Assembly (NCBI GenBank): GCA_017644005.1
Contig: JAEPMJ010000001.1
Location: forward strand, 496,001-560,000
Direction: 5' to 3'
Origin: Rhizobiaceae bacterium
GTDB lineage: Bacteria; Pseudomonadota; Alphaproteobacteria; Rhizobiales; Rhizobiaceae
DNA length: 64,000 nt
The notes below the pieces were generated by a model. The model had not been told where the DNA came from, did not search any database, and worked only from the letters and a program-made list of their open reading frames with translations. Below are positions 34,948 to 43,315 of this stretch, in pieces. The stretch's first letter is position 1; every line of letters begins with the position of its first letter. Position numbers and translations under genes: made by a program.

Positions 34948-35910
34948 CTATTCCTGCGCGCGGGCCTGCGCCCGCTGGAACAGCACGATCGGTACGACCA
35001 GTATCAGAAGCAGCACGATGGCCACCGCCGAGGAGAGCGGCCAGTCACGGTTGTTGAAGAACTCGCTCCACAAAGTCTTGCCGATCATCAGCGTTCGGGA
35101 GCCGCCGAGAAGGTCGGGAATGACGAACTCACCTACCGCGGGAATGAAAACCAGCAAGCAACCTGCTACTACGCCGGGCAATGACAGAGGGAAGGTAATC
35201 TTCCAGAACGCCGACAATGGCCGGCAGCCGAGATCCTGGGCGGCTTCGATCAGTGAATGATCGAGCTTCTCCAGCGCCGAATAGAGCGGCAGAACCATGA
35301 ATGGCAGGTAGGAATAGACGATGCCGATATAGACCGCCGTGTTGGTGTTCATGATCACCAGCGGCTCGCTGATCAGCCCAATGTTGAGCAGCAGCTGGTT
35401 GAGCAAACCTTCGGGCTTCAGGATGCCGATCCAGGCGTAAACGCGGATCAGAAAGCTGGTCCAGAACGGCAGTATGACGAGCATCAGCAATGTCGGGCGC
35501 ATCGACTGCGGCGCACGCGCCATCGCATAGGCAACCGGATAGCCGACCAGCAGGGTCAGGAAGGTCGAAACTGCCGCGATCTTGAGGCTCGAAATATAGG
35601 CCACCGAAAGATAGGGGCGCTCGAAGAAGTCGGTGCTGAACCCACCCCGGCAGAGATCCGCTCCAACGCCGATGTACCCCAGCAAGTCGCACATCAGGAG
35701 ATGGTAGTTTTCGAGGTCGAATTCGGAGAGCCGGGCGAAGAAATCGCGAAGTCCCTCAAGGGCAGGTGTGTATGGTGGCATCGATATCGCCAAATCCGAG
35801 AGCGATATCTTGAAGACGATGACGAAGGGAATCAGGAAGAAAAACAGCAGCCAGGCATAAGGTACGGCGATGACGACCCGGCTTGCGATTGCTGAGAAGA
35901 TACGCCGCAT
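34948..35910 (-). CDS. potH: Putrescine ABC transporter permease PotH
   Basis: A 320-residue permease with the YAWLLFFFLIPFVIVFKISL first helix, a periplasmic stretch (residues about 50-100), and the EAA loop LIEAAQDLGCRPLSAFWKITF. It pairs with PotI in the membrane. The ATG at 35910 begins MRRIFSAIASRV, 11 bases after potG; an upstream reading would run into potG. Confidence 0.93.
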   Translation of the reverse strand: MRRIFSAIASRVVIAVPYAWLLFFFLIPFVIVFKISLSDLAISMPPYTPALEGLRDFFARLSEFDLENYHLLMCDLLGYIGVGADLCRGGFSTDFFERPYLSVAYISSLKIAAVSTFLTLLVGYPVAYAMARAPQSMRPTLLMLVILPFWTSFLIRVYAWIGILKPEGLLNQLLLNIGLISEPLVIMNTNTAVYIGIVYSYLPFMVLPLYSALEKLDHSLIEAAQDLGCRPLSAFWKITFPLSLPGVVAGCLLVFIPAVGEFVIPDLLGGSRTLMIGKTLWSEFFNNRDWPLSSAVAIVLLLILVVPIVLFQRAQARAQE

Positions 35911-35921
35911 GGTCTTCGCCC

Positions 35922-37064
35922 TCACCGCGTCAGCACGACGCCGGCGTCGGGAGCGAATGTGATCCATGCACGATCGTCCCAGGTCAGCGGGTCGTCGACC
36001 AGCCGCGAGCTGTTCAGCATCGCTGACTTGATCACCCGGCCGTCGTCGAGCTTGACATGGTAGATCGTCATGTCGCCGAGATAGGCGATGTCCCACACCT
36101 CACCCGACATCACATTGTCCGCCCCGGCCTCCGGCTTCCGCGATGCAACGCGCACCTTCTCCGGCCGGATCGCAAAAGCCACCTGGTCGCCGACGGCTGC
36201 ATCGCCCGCATTGTCGGCGGCGATCGTCAGGCCGTCACCGTAGGCGATGCTTGCCACGCTCCCTTCACGCGCGCTGACAGAGCCATCGAACAGGTTCACG
36301 GAACCAACGAACTCGGCCACAAAACGCGAGACCGGCGCCTCGTAGGTCTCGGCCGGCGTTGCGACCTGCATGACCTTGCCCTTGTCGAGGATGGCGATGC
36401 GGTCGGCCATTGTCATTGCTTCTTCCTGGTCGTGCGTGACGACGAGGAACGTCAAACCAAGCTCCTGCTGCAAATCCGTCAGTTCGAACTGCGTTTCCTC
36501 GCGCAGCTTCTTGTCGAGTGCGCCCAGCGGCTCGTCGAGCAAAAGCACTTTGGGGCGCTTTGCCAGCGATCGCGCCAGCGCGACCCGCTGACGCTGGCCG
36601 CCGGAAAGCTGGTGCGGCTTGCGCTTGGCAAACTGCTCCAGCTTGACCAGTTTGAGCATTTCAGCGACGCGCGCGGCGATCTGATCGCGCGGCATGCGAT
36701 CCTGTTTGAGCCCGAAGCCGATATTGGCTTCCACCGTCATATGCGGGAACAGCGCATAGGACTGGAACATCATGTTGACGGGCCGCCGGTAGGGCGGAAT
36801 ACCGCTCAGGTTCTGGCCATCGAGAAATATCTGCCCGGCGCTCGGCTCTTCAAAGCCGGCAAGCATTCTGAGCAATGTCGTCTTGCCGCAACCGGAGGCA
36901 CCCAGAAGGGCAAAAAACTCACGCTCATAAATGTCGAGCGACAGATCGTTGACGGCAACGAAGTCGCCGAACTTCTTGGTTACATTTTCAAAGCGGATAT
37001 AGGGCGTGGCTGCCGGATCGTTCCAGGGCGCGAAGCTCTTCCGGATGCTGCCTAGCGATTTCAT
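35922..37064 (-). CDS. potG: Putrescine ABC transporter ATP-binding protein PotG
   Basis: A 380-residue ATPase with Walker A GASGCGKTT (near 55), signature LSGGQRQRVALARSL (near 153), Walker B VLLLDEPLGALD and the switch His in VVTHDQEEA. A C-terminal TOBE domain (about 290-380) is present. It energises the PotH/PotI permease. Spermidine and putrescine systems are close; the cluster as a whole suggests putrescine. Confidence 0.94.
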   Translation of the reverse strand: MKSLGSIRKSFAPWNDPAATPYIRFENVTKKFGDFVAVNDLSLDIYEREFFALLGASGCGKTTLLRMLAGFEEPSAGQIFLDGQNLSGIPPYRRPVNMMFQSYALFPHMTVEANIGFGLKQDRMPRDQIAARVAEMLKLVKLEQFAKRKPHQLSGGQRQRVALARSLAKRPKVLLLDEPLGALDKKLREETQFELTDLQQELGLTFLVVTHDQEEAMTMADRIAILDKGKVMQVATPAETYEAPVSRFVAEFVGSVNLFDGSVSAREGSVASIAYGDGLTIAADNAGDAAVGDQVAFAIRPEKVRVASRKPEAGADNVMSGEVWDIAYLGDMTIYHVKLDDGRVIKSAMLNSSRLVDDPLTWDDRAWITFAPDAGVVLTR

Positions 37065-37091
37065 GATTTCCGTCCCGCCAGAAATTGAAAC

Positions 37092-37116
37092 CGGCCGCGC
37101 TGTTGGCGCGGCCGGC
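37092..37116 (-). terminator. Intra-operon stem-loop between potF and potG
   Basis: CCGGCCGCGC-N5-GCGCGGCCGG is a perfect ten-pair stem in the 61-base gap between potF and potG. On the minus strand only TTTC follows, so it is more likely a partial terminator or 3'-end stabiliser that keeps binding-protein mRNA in excess. Confidence 0.65.
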
Positions 37117-37125
37117 AGGACTTTT

Positions 37126-38223
37126 CTATTGACCGGTCACAACGCGGGTCCACAGCCGTGTCATGAGGCGCTGCGTACGTGGGTCAGGCGGGGTTGTCGT
37201 GAAGAGATTGTTGAGCGTCGCCTCGTCAGGGTAGACCGCCGGATCGTCGATCACGTCGGCTTCCAGAAATTCCTGCGAGGCCTTGTTGCCGTTGGCGTAA
37301 AAGACATAGTTCGATGCCTTGGCAATCACCTTCGGGTCCATGATGTAATTGAGAAAGATGTGTGCTTCCTCGACATTTCTGGCGTCGGCGGGGATGGCCA
37401 TCTGATCGAACCACATCTGCGCGCCTTCCTTCGGGATCGCGTAGTCCACAGACACTCCCTGATCGGCCTCGGCGGCGCGGTCGCGGGCCTGGAACACATC
37501 GCCGGACCAGCCAACGGCTACGCAGATGTCGCCGTTGGCGAGCGCACTGATATATTCGGAAGAGTGGAACTTGCGGATGTGCGGGCGAATCGACAGCAGG
37601 AGTTCCTCCGCCCGGGCCAGTTCGTCCGGGTCGGTGCTGTTGACGTCCAGCCCGAGATAGTTGAGTGCGGCCGGTATCATCTCGGCCGGAGCGTCAAGCA
37701 TGAAGACGCCGCAATCGGCGAGTTTGGCGATCATCTCAGGCTTGAAGATCACATCCCAGGAATCGACACGCTCGATGCCAAGCGCATCCTGTACCTTGCG
37801 GACATTGTAGCCGATGCCGGTAGTGCCCCACATGTAGTTGATCGAATATTCGTTGCCGGGATCGTAGCGCGAGGTGCGATCGGCGATGGTGCTCCACATA
37901 TTGGCAATGTTCGGCAGCTTCGATTTGTCGAGCTTCTGGAACACGCCTGCCTGAATCTGACGTGCGAGGAAAGTGCCGGTCGGCACCACGATGTCGTAGC
38001 CGGTGCTGCCGGCAAGAAGCTTGGTTTCGAGAATTTCGTTGGAATCGAAGACGTCATAGACGACCTTGATGCCGGTTTCGGCGGTGAACTCTTCAAGGAT
38101 CGACTCGTCGATATAGTCGGACCAGTTGTAGACGTTGACCACGCGTTCCTGAGCGACAGCAGCCGCGGTAAACGCAACCATCGCGGCAAACGTGCCCGAA
38201 ACGAGGAATGACCTTCGTACCAT
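37126..38223 (-). CDS. potF: Putrescine-binding periplasmic protein PotF
   Basis: A 365-residue binding protein with a signal peptide (MVRRSFLVSGTFAAMVAFTA, cleavage near residue 25) and the PotD/PotF start VVNVYNWSDYIDESILEEFT. The YDIVVPTGTFLARQIQAGVF segment and the MWGTTGIGYN segment are family landmarks. It is the first gene of potFGHI and is likely the most abundant product. Confidence 0.94.
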   Translation of the reverse strand: MVRRSFLVSGTFAAMVAFTAAAVAQERVVNVYNWSDYIDESILEEFTAETGIKVVYDVFDSNEILETKLLAGSTGYDIVVPTGTFLARQIQAGVFQKLDKSKLPNIANMWSTIADRTSRYDPGNEYSINYMWGTTGIGYNVRKVQDALGIERVDSWDVIFKPEMIAKLADCGVFMLDAPAEMIPAALNYLGLDVNSTDPDELARAEELLLSIRPHIRKFHSSEYISALANGDICVAVGWSGDVFQARDRAAEADQGVSVDYAIPKEGAQMWFDQMAIPADARNVEEAHIFLNYIMDPKVIAKASNYVFYANGNKASQEFLEADVIDDPAVYPDEATLNNLFTTTPPDPRTQRLMTRLWTRVVTGQ

Positions 38224-38332
38224 CTTGTTCTCCCGTGTCAGTTCTTCCTGGCGCCCCTAGGTTGTGGGCATGGTCTGGCTTAAGCCTATTGGCCACATTG
38301 CTGCGCGACAAGGCAAAATCAACCCCGCGACA

Positions 38333-39787
38333 TCATAGATAGGTCGTACGTTCCAGCGGCGTGATCTCGCCCCAGAACGCCAGTATTTCGGAACGCTTCA
38401 GGTCGCGGTAGACCTTGGCCAGCAACGGCCCCAGCGCCCGGTCAATGAACTTGCTCCGCGCCGTGAGCTGAAGGGCATCGTCCATGTCGTCGGGAAGGTA
38501 GAGCCCGTCCTCGTCATAGGCGTTACCCTCCACCGGCGGCGGAGGCTTCAAATTGCCCTCGATGCCCTCCACCATGCCCTGCAAGAGCGCCGACATGACC
38601 AGATACGGGTTGGCGTCGGCCCCCGCGATGCGGTGCTCGACACGCCGGTTCTCTTCGGTCGATACCGGAATGCGCAGCGCGACTGAACGGTTGTTTTCGG
38701 CCCAGACGGCGCGTGTGGGCGCATATGAGCCCGGCGTGATGCGGCGAAACCCGTTCCATGTGTTGATGAACAGAAGCAGCGATTCCGGCATTGTCTTGAG
38801 CAGGCCGGCCACCGCGGCCTCCAGCTTGCGGCGGCCGTCGTCGCCCGAAAATATGTTGCTGCCGTCGGCATCGAGCATGGAGGCGTGCACATGCATGCCG
38901 TTGCCGGCATATTCCAGGAACGGCTTGGCCATGAAGGTTGCAGTGAGACCGTGCGCGCGGGCACAACCGATCACGATGCGCCTCAGCATGATCACATCGT
39001 CGGCAGCGCGCAGCGGGTTCGAGCGGTGTTTGAGGTTGACCTCGAACTGTCCGGGCGCGGCTTCCTTGATGATCGTATCTATCGGAAGATCCTGGGCGCT
39101 CGCGGCATCGCGGATCATGTCGAACAGTTCCGCGTGCTCGGCCAGATCGTCGAGACCGTACATTCTCAGCCGGTCGGGTCCGCCCGCAGCCCCCACAGGC
39201 GCCGGCATGCCGTCGTCCCAGTCGGTGCCCGGGTCGAGCAGGTAGAATTCGAGCTCGAACGCGACGACCGGGAACAAGCCTTTTGCGTTGATCTCGGCCA
39301 CCTTGTGCTTCAGCACCTGACGCGGGTCGGCCATGAACGGCTCGCCCTCCGGCGTGAAGGTCTGCAGCAGCACCTGTGCGGTCTTGCGCTTGGCCCAGGG
39401 CACGATCGACAGCGAGCCGCGGGTGGCACGGCAGTAGCCGTCCTTGTCGCCGGTCTCGATATGAAGTCCGGTTTCCTCGACCTCGCGGCCCCACACGTCC
39501 AGGCCGTGCAGCGACATGGGGAAATTGACGCCTTCCTGAAACGCCTTCTTCAGCGCATCGCCCGGCGCCCATTTGCCGCGCATGACGCCGTTGGGGTCGA
39601 CCATCAGGAACTCGACCGCCTCGATGTCGGGATGTTCCGCAATGAAATTCTCAAATTCAGCCCGATGCTCGGGCGACAAAAAACCGTCTGCGTCCAGTCC
39701 GTTCGCTGTGTCCCGCTGCCCGATCGAACCTTGTCCGTCACGTCCAACCGCGCCCGATGCCAATGATCGCAAGATAAGCCTGTACAT
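38333..39787 (-). CDS. Glutamine synthetase-family gamma-glutamylpolyamine ligase (PuuA-like)
   Basis: A 484-residue ATP-dependent ligase of the glutamine synthetase fold. The segments VAFELEFYLLDPG (Glu metal ligands), EAAPGQFEVNLKHRSNPLRA, NGMHVHASMLDADG and ENRRVEHRIAGADANPYLVM mark the PuuA branch, which joins glutamate to putrescine. It lies just upstream of potF on the same strand, so imported putrescine is its probable substrate. The first 35 residues are not conserved and the start may be later. Confidence 0.85.
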   Translation of the reverse strand: MYRLILRSLASGAVGRDGQGSIGQRDTANGLDADGFLSPEHRAEFENFIAEHPDIEAVEFLMVDPNGVMRGKWAPGDALKKAFQEGVNFPMSLHGLDVWGREVEETGLHIETGDKDGYCRATRGSLSIVPWAKRKTAQVLLQTFTPEGEPFMADPRQVLKHKVAEINAKGLFPVVAFELEFYLLDPGTDWDDGMPAPVGAAGGPDRLRMYGLDDLAEHAELFDMIRDAASAQDLPIDTIIKEAAPGQFEVNLKHRSNPLRAADDVIMLRRIVIGCARAHGLTATFMAKPFLEYAGNGMHVHASMLDADGSNIFSGDDGRRKLEAAVAGLLKTMPESLLLFINTWNGFRRITPGSYAPTRAVWAENNRSVALRIPVSTEENRRVEHRIAGADANPYLVMSALLQGMVEGIEGNLKPPPPVEGNAYDEDGLYLPDDMDDALQLTARSKFIDRALGPLLAKVYRDLKRSEILAFWGEITPLERTTYL

Positions 39788-39829
39788 CTGTTGCCGTCGC
39801 GACAGCGTGCTCCGGGGTCAGCTTTATTG

Positions 39830-40777
39830 TCAATGGGGGGCCGGCATGCCCGTGGTACCCGGCTTCTGGGGTCTGGCCATACGGCGGAACTCAAGGCCGA
39901 GATGAACCATAAGCGCGGCAAAGACGACGGCACCGCCAAGAATGGTGCGGCCCGACGGCACTTCGTTGTGCACAAGCCAGACCCAAACGGGGCCCAGCAG
40001 CGTCTCGAACGTGCCCAGCAATGCTGCATAAGCGGCGGGGATCATGCGGGCACCGGTAGCAAAGAACGCCAGGCCAAGGCCGAGATTCAAGGCACCGAAA
40101 ACGAACAGGAAACCCATATCGGAGACGGAAGCGGTGAATGCCGAAGTCTGCGTTGCGGCAAAGATCGCGGCAATCACGGTGCCAAGGCAGGTGGCGGGCG
40201 TCATGCGCACATGGGCGAAGCGGCGTGTAATCACGGTCGCGATCGAAAAGGCGATCGCGATCAGCAGCGCCAGCCCGTCGCCGACCGGCGAAACGCTGCC
40301 GGTCAGCGAATCCGACACCATGATGCCGACGCCGCAGATAACCGCAGCAATGGCGAGCCAGGTCGATGTCGAGACGCGCTCGCGAAACAGCACCCAGGCA
40401 ATCAGCGCCGCGATCAGCGGCACACCGGCCTGCATCAGAAGAATGTTGGCAACGGTGGTGTAGCCGAGCGCAACGACGAACGAGGTGGAAGCGACGGCGA
40501 AGCAGACGGCCACAGCGACACCTGGAAGGCCCATGCCGCGGAACAGGCGGAACGTCCCCCCGACGCCATCGCGCCAGACCATGAAGCCGAACAGAAAGGC
40601 GGCTGCCCAGAACGAGCGCCAGAAGACGACTGTCCAGGAATCGCCAGCCTCAACAAAGCGGGCAATCGCGCCCCCGAAGCTCCAGCACAATGCCGACAGG
40701 AAGACCAGCAGGAATCCCAGCCATTCGTCGCTGGATGACGGCAACGCCGCGGCGCGCGATGACGAGGCTTCGGACAT
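39830..40777 (-). CDS. EamA/DMT-family transporter
   Basis: A 315-residue inner-membrane protein with about ten helices in two EamA repeats (first about residues 18-150, second about 165-295). Landmarks are SALCWSFGGAIARFVEAGDS, ALGYTTVANILLMQAGVPLI and ALLGTFETLLGPVWVWLVHNE. Members export amino acids or other metabolites; the substrate is unknown. It is divergent from a LysR-type gene across 356 bases that also hold a doubtful small ORF. Confidence 0.88.
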   Translation of the reverse strand: MSEASSSRAAALPSSSDEWLGFLLVFLSALCWSFGGAIARFVEAGDSWTVVFWRSFWAAAFLFGFMVWRDGVGGTFRLFRGMGLPGVAVAVCFAVASTSFVVALGYTTVANILLMQAGVPLIAALIAWVLFRERVSTSTWLAIAAVICGVGIMVSDSLTGSVSPVGDGLALLIAIAFSIATVITRRFAHVRMTPATCLGTVIAAIFAATQTSAFTASVSDMGFLFVFGALNLGLGLAFFATGARMIPAAYAALLGTFETLLGPVWVWLVHNEVPSGRTILGGAVVFAALMVHLGLEFRRMARPQKPGTTGMPAPH

Positions 40778-40829
40778 GGCAGGCCCGCAAAGCGACGACG
40801 CACCATGCTCGTCGCGTCAAACCGAACTG

Positions 40830-41057
40830 CTAAACCAACCAGCGCAGTAGTCCAGCACGTTTTCGGGGCTGCGACACCGCGGCTCGCGCGCCCGGGTCTG
40901 ATCGCACACCGCGCAGCCATACGAACCATACGCGCCACCCGGAATCCGGCGCTTCGTCGCCGTTGATCGTCCACTCGTTCCGGCGTCTCTCACGCCGGCC
41001 GAATTCGGTCGCCTGCGCCATCGCGGCTGCCATCATGAAATCCATTGTTCGACCCAT
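40830..41057 (-). CDS. Doubtful small ORF, 75 residues
   Basis: A short frame in the EamA-LysR gap reading MGRTMDFMMAAAMAQATEFG, then an Arg-rich, Trp-containing tail. No family is recognised and no good ribosome site is seen. It may be chance in GC-rich DNA. AT-rich DNA around 41050-41135, with CATTTATCATTTTTGATTTA, probably holds the promoters of the flanking genes. Confidence 0.25.
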   Translation of the reverse strand: MGRTMDFMMAAAMAQATEFGRRERRRNEWTINGDEAPDSGWRVWFVWLRGVRSDPGARAAVSQPRKRAGLLRWLV

Positions 41058-41133
41058 TCATTTATCATTTTTGATTTATGGACGGCCGGCTTGCAGCATT
41101 GAAGGCAGAAAATCTGCATGTTATGTTTCAAAA

Positions 41134-42000
41134 ATGAAAAATATCGATTGGGGCGATCTGCGATTTTTCGTGGCGGTCGCCAAAGCCGGCAGCCTTTCGG
41201 GGGCGGCAGCGGCACTGAACTCAAGCGCGGCAACCGCCGGGAGGCGCATGGTGGCGCTCGAACAGACGCTCGGTCGCCCACTGTTTGTCAGGCAGCAAAC
41301 CGGATATCAGCTCACCACCGACGGTAGGGTGCTGCTCGACAAGGCACTGGCGATGGAAAGCGGGGCACAATCGATCCGGGACTGGCTTGCAACTGACGGC
41401 GCCAGGTCAATGGTCCGCATCTCCGCCGGTACCGGCACGGCCAATTTCCTTGCCGCCAATTTCGCCAAGCTCTGGACGCCGGACGACCCGTTCCGGATCG
41501 CCTTCAAGACCACCGAGGCCAAACTCGACATTGCGCACCGCGAGGTCGAGATCGGCGTCCGCAACATTCGCCCCGAAAGTCCCAATCTCGCCGCGCGCCG
41601 CACCGTTACCGTGGCGCAAGCGCCCTTCAGGGCACGTACCCATCCGTCGATCGACCAGTGGGTGGCGATTACGCCGGAAGACGCAAGCACACGCTCCGCA
41701 CGTTGGGTGCACGAGCAGCCGGGTGTGGTGGTGGCGTGGGCAAACACGGCGCGTACCCTGCACGAGCTTGTCCGGACCGGCGTTGGCATAGGGCTGCTGC
41801 CTTGCTTCGTTGGTGACAGGGACCCGTTGCTTGAAAGAGCCGGCGACACGATCGACGAGCTTTCGAGCCATCAATGGCTCGTCATGCACAATGACGACCG
41901 GCAACGCTCAGACGTTCGCACCGTGGTCGAGCGACTGGTAACACTTTCCGAAAAACACCGGGCGCTGTTTGCCGGCGCGCGGCCCTTCGCAGACGGATAG
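41134..42000 (+). CDS. LysR-family transcriptional regulator
   Basis: A 288-residue LysR-type regulator: helix-turn-helix at residues 1-60 (WGDLRFFVAVAKAGSLSGAA, then SAATAGRRMVALEQTLGR) and a substrate-binding domain. The ATG at 41134 gives the usual MKNIDWGDLRFF start. It is divergent from the EamA transporter, its most likely target, and converges with the PhzF-like gene. Confidence 0.9.
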   Translation: MKNIDWGDLRFFVAVAKAGSLSGAAAALNSSAATAGRRMVALEQTLGRPLFVRQQTGYQLTTDGRVLLDKALAMESGAQSIRDWLATDGARSMVRISAGTGTANFLAANFAKLWTPDDPFRIAFKTTEAKLDIAHREVEIGVRNIRPESPNLAARRTVTVAQAPFRARTHPSIDQWVAITPEDASTRSARWVHEQPGVVVAWANTARTLHELVRTGVGIGLLPCFVGDRDPLLERAGDTIDELSSHQWLVMHNDDRQRSDVRTVVERLVTLSEKHRALFAGARPFADG

Positions 42001-42020
42001 CAGGCAAATGAACGCCGGTC

Positions 42021-42854
42021 TCACACGATCGCCGTCGATGCCCCTGACACCTTGATCGACGAACCCGCCTCGCCGCTGAACGCCGCTTCGATGCACGACG
42101 GCCGGCCCATGTCTTCGCCCTGGATGATCACAATTTCCCCTGGGGTCAGAATTTCCAGATCGCGCAGCATGCCGGCAAATGCCGCCGCGGCCGCTCCGGT
42201 TGCCGGATCTTCCAGCACTCCCCCCGAGGCAAACGCATTGCGGGCGTGAAAGAGCCGCTCGGTCTCGCGAAAGACAAAGGCGACGGTCACGAAACCATGC
42301 TTGAGCATAAAGCGCCGGCCTTCATCGAGATCGTAGTCAAGCCCGGCCAGAGTGCTCCGGGAGTTCAGTGGAACGACAAGGTGGTCGGCGCCGGCGTGAG
42401 CGCGCCGAACTGGCAGGTTCGTGTCGAGATCGGCCTGCCGGTATCCGAACAGTTCCAGCGCTTCGGCCACAAGGCCCGGCGCGACAGGCTCACTGCGCGT
42501 GGCGGGTGAACTCAGTTCACTGCGCATTTCACCAGCGCGCTCGAACCCTTCGACGCTAATTGCGGCGTCGTTGAGTTCCAGCGAATAGGTTCCCGCTCCA
42601 TACGTCCTTGCAAGCACCGCGCCCAGCGCAATCGTGGCATGGCCGCAAAACGGCACTTCACTCTCCGGCGCGAAATAGCGGACACGCCAACTGCCATTTT
42701 CATTGCGGGCAGCGAATGCCGTTTCCGAATATCCTACCTTGGCGGCCAATGCCTGCATTTCGGCGGTATCCGGCAAAGCGTCGGCAAGCACGACGCCGGC
42801 GGGATTTCCACCGTGGCCGTTCCGGGTAAAAGCCGCAATCCTGTGAACGTGCAC
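42021..42854 (-). CDS. PhzF-family isomerase/epimerase
   Basis: A 277-residue protein with two similar halves of the diaminopimelate epimerase-like fold. The family motifs are TRNGHGGNPAGVVL, GYSETAF (catalytic Glu), VPFCGHATIALGAVL and EDPATGAAAAAFAG. The GTG at 42854 follows AGGAGGTGA by four bases and gives HVHRIAAF at the N-terminus, so it is chosen over an ATG at 42881. The substrate is unknown. Confidence 0.88.
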   Translation of the reverse strand: MHVHRIAAFTRNGHGGNPAGVVLADALPDTAEMQALAAKVGYSETAFAARNENGSWRVRYFAPESEVPFCGHATIALGAVLARTYGAGTYSLELNDAAISVEGFERAGEMRSELSSPATRSEPVAPGLVAEALELFGYRQADLDTNLPVRRAHAGADHLVVPLNSRSTLAGLDYDLDEGRRFMLKHGFVTVAFVFRETERLFHARNAFASGGVLEDPATGAAAAAFAGMLRDLEILTPGEIVIIQGEDMGRPSCIEAAFSGEAGSSIKVSGASTAIV

Positions 42855-42947
42855 GTCCTCACCTCCTGTGCCAGCCTGCAAGATAGAGGTCTTTGGCGTG
42901 TTCCGACAGGATGCTGAACATCCGGGACGTCAGGCCGCCGGGTGCCG

Positions 42948-43229
42948 CTAGGACCAATTGAATGGCAGCGGCGCCTCACGGAAGGCAAAGCGGTCGAGGT
43001 GGTTTGCGACCACACCTTTCATCCGTTCCAGCGTTTCGGCGCTGTCGGCCGCTACCGTCACCACCAATTCGGCGGTTGTCGCCGACATAGTCGCCACGGC
43101 CTCGGGAAACCGAACGGTCCCTTCATCGTCACCCAGCTCAACATCGAGCTTGTGGCTCCAGTGCTTGCAGAGCTGTTTGAGATATTTTGAGGCGCTGGCG
43201 GTTGGGACGTGGACTGTGGCGCTTGTCAT
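42948..43229 (-). CDS. DUF2218-family protein
   Basis: A 93-residue protein: ATVHVPTASASKYLKQLCKH, a strand-rich middle with GTVRFPEAVATMSAT, then LERMKGVVANHLDRFAFRE. This is the DUF2218 layout. GGAG precedes the ATG by seven bases. An IRO-like box and a TATAAT element lie upstream, so it may be iron-regulated. The biochemical role is unknown. Confidence 0.85.
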   Translation of the reverse strand: MTSATVHVPTASASKYLKQLCKHWSHKLDVELGDDEGTVRFPEAVATMSATTAELVVTVAADSAETLERMKGVVANHLDRFAFREAPLPFNWS

Positions 43230-43264
43230 GGAATGCTCCGGAAATCGTTCAGGTAAAGAGCAAC

Positions 43265-43291
43265 ATTATAAATCCTGATTATCAATATCAA
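43265..43291 (-). promoter_or_regulatory. DUF2218 promoter with IRO-like box TGA-N9-TCA
   Basis: On the minus strand TGATATTGATAATCA (43290-43276) fits the TGA-N9-TCA core of the RirA iron-responsive operator and also resembles a Fur half-site array. A perfect TATAAT (43270-43265) lies just downstream with TTGATA 15 bases before it. Iron control is inferred. Confidence 0.45.
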
Positions 43292-43315
43292 CTTAATCTC
43301 AGCCCGTCGCAAGTC

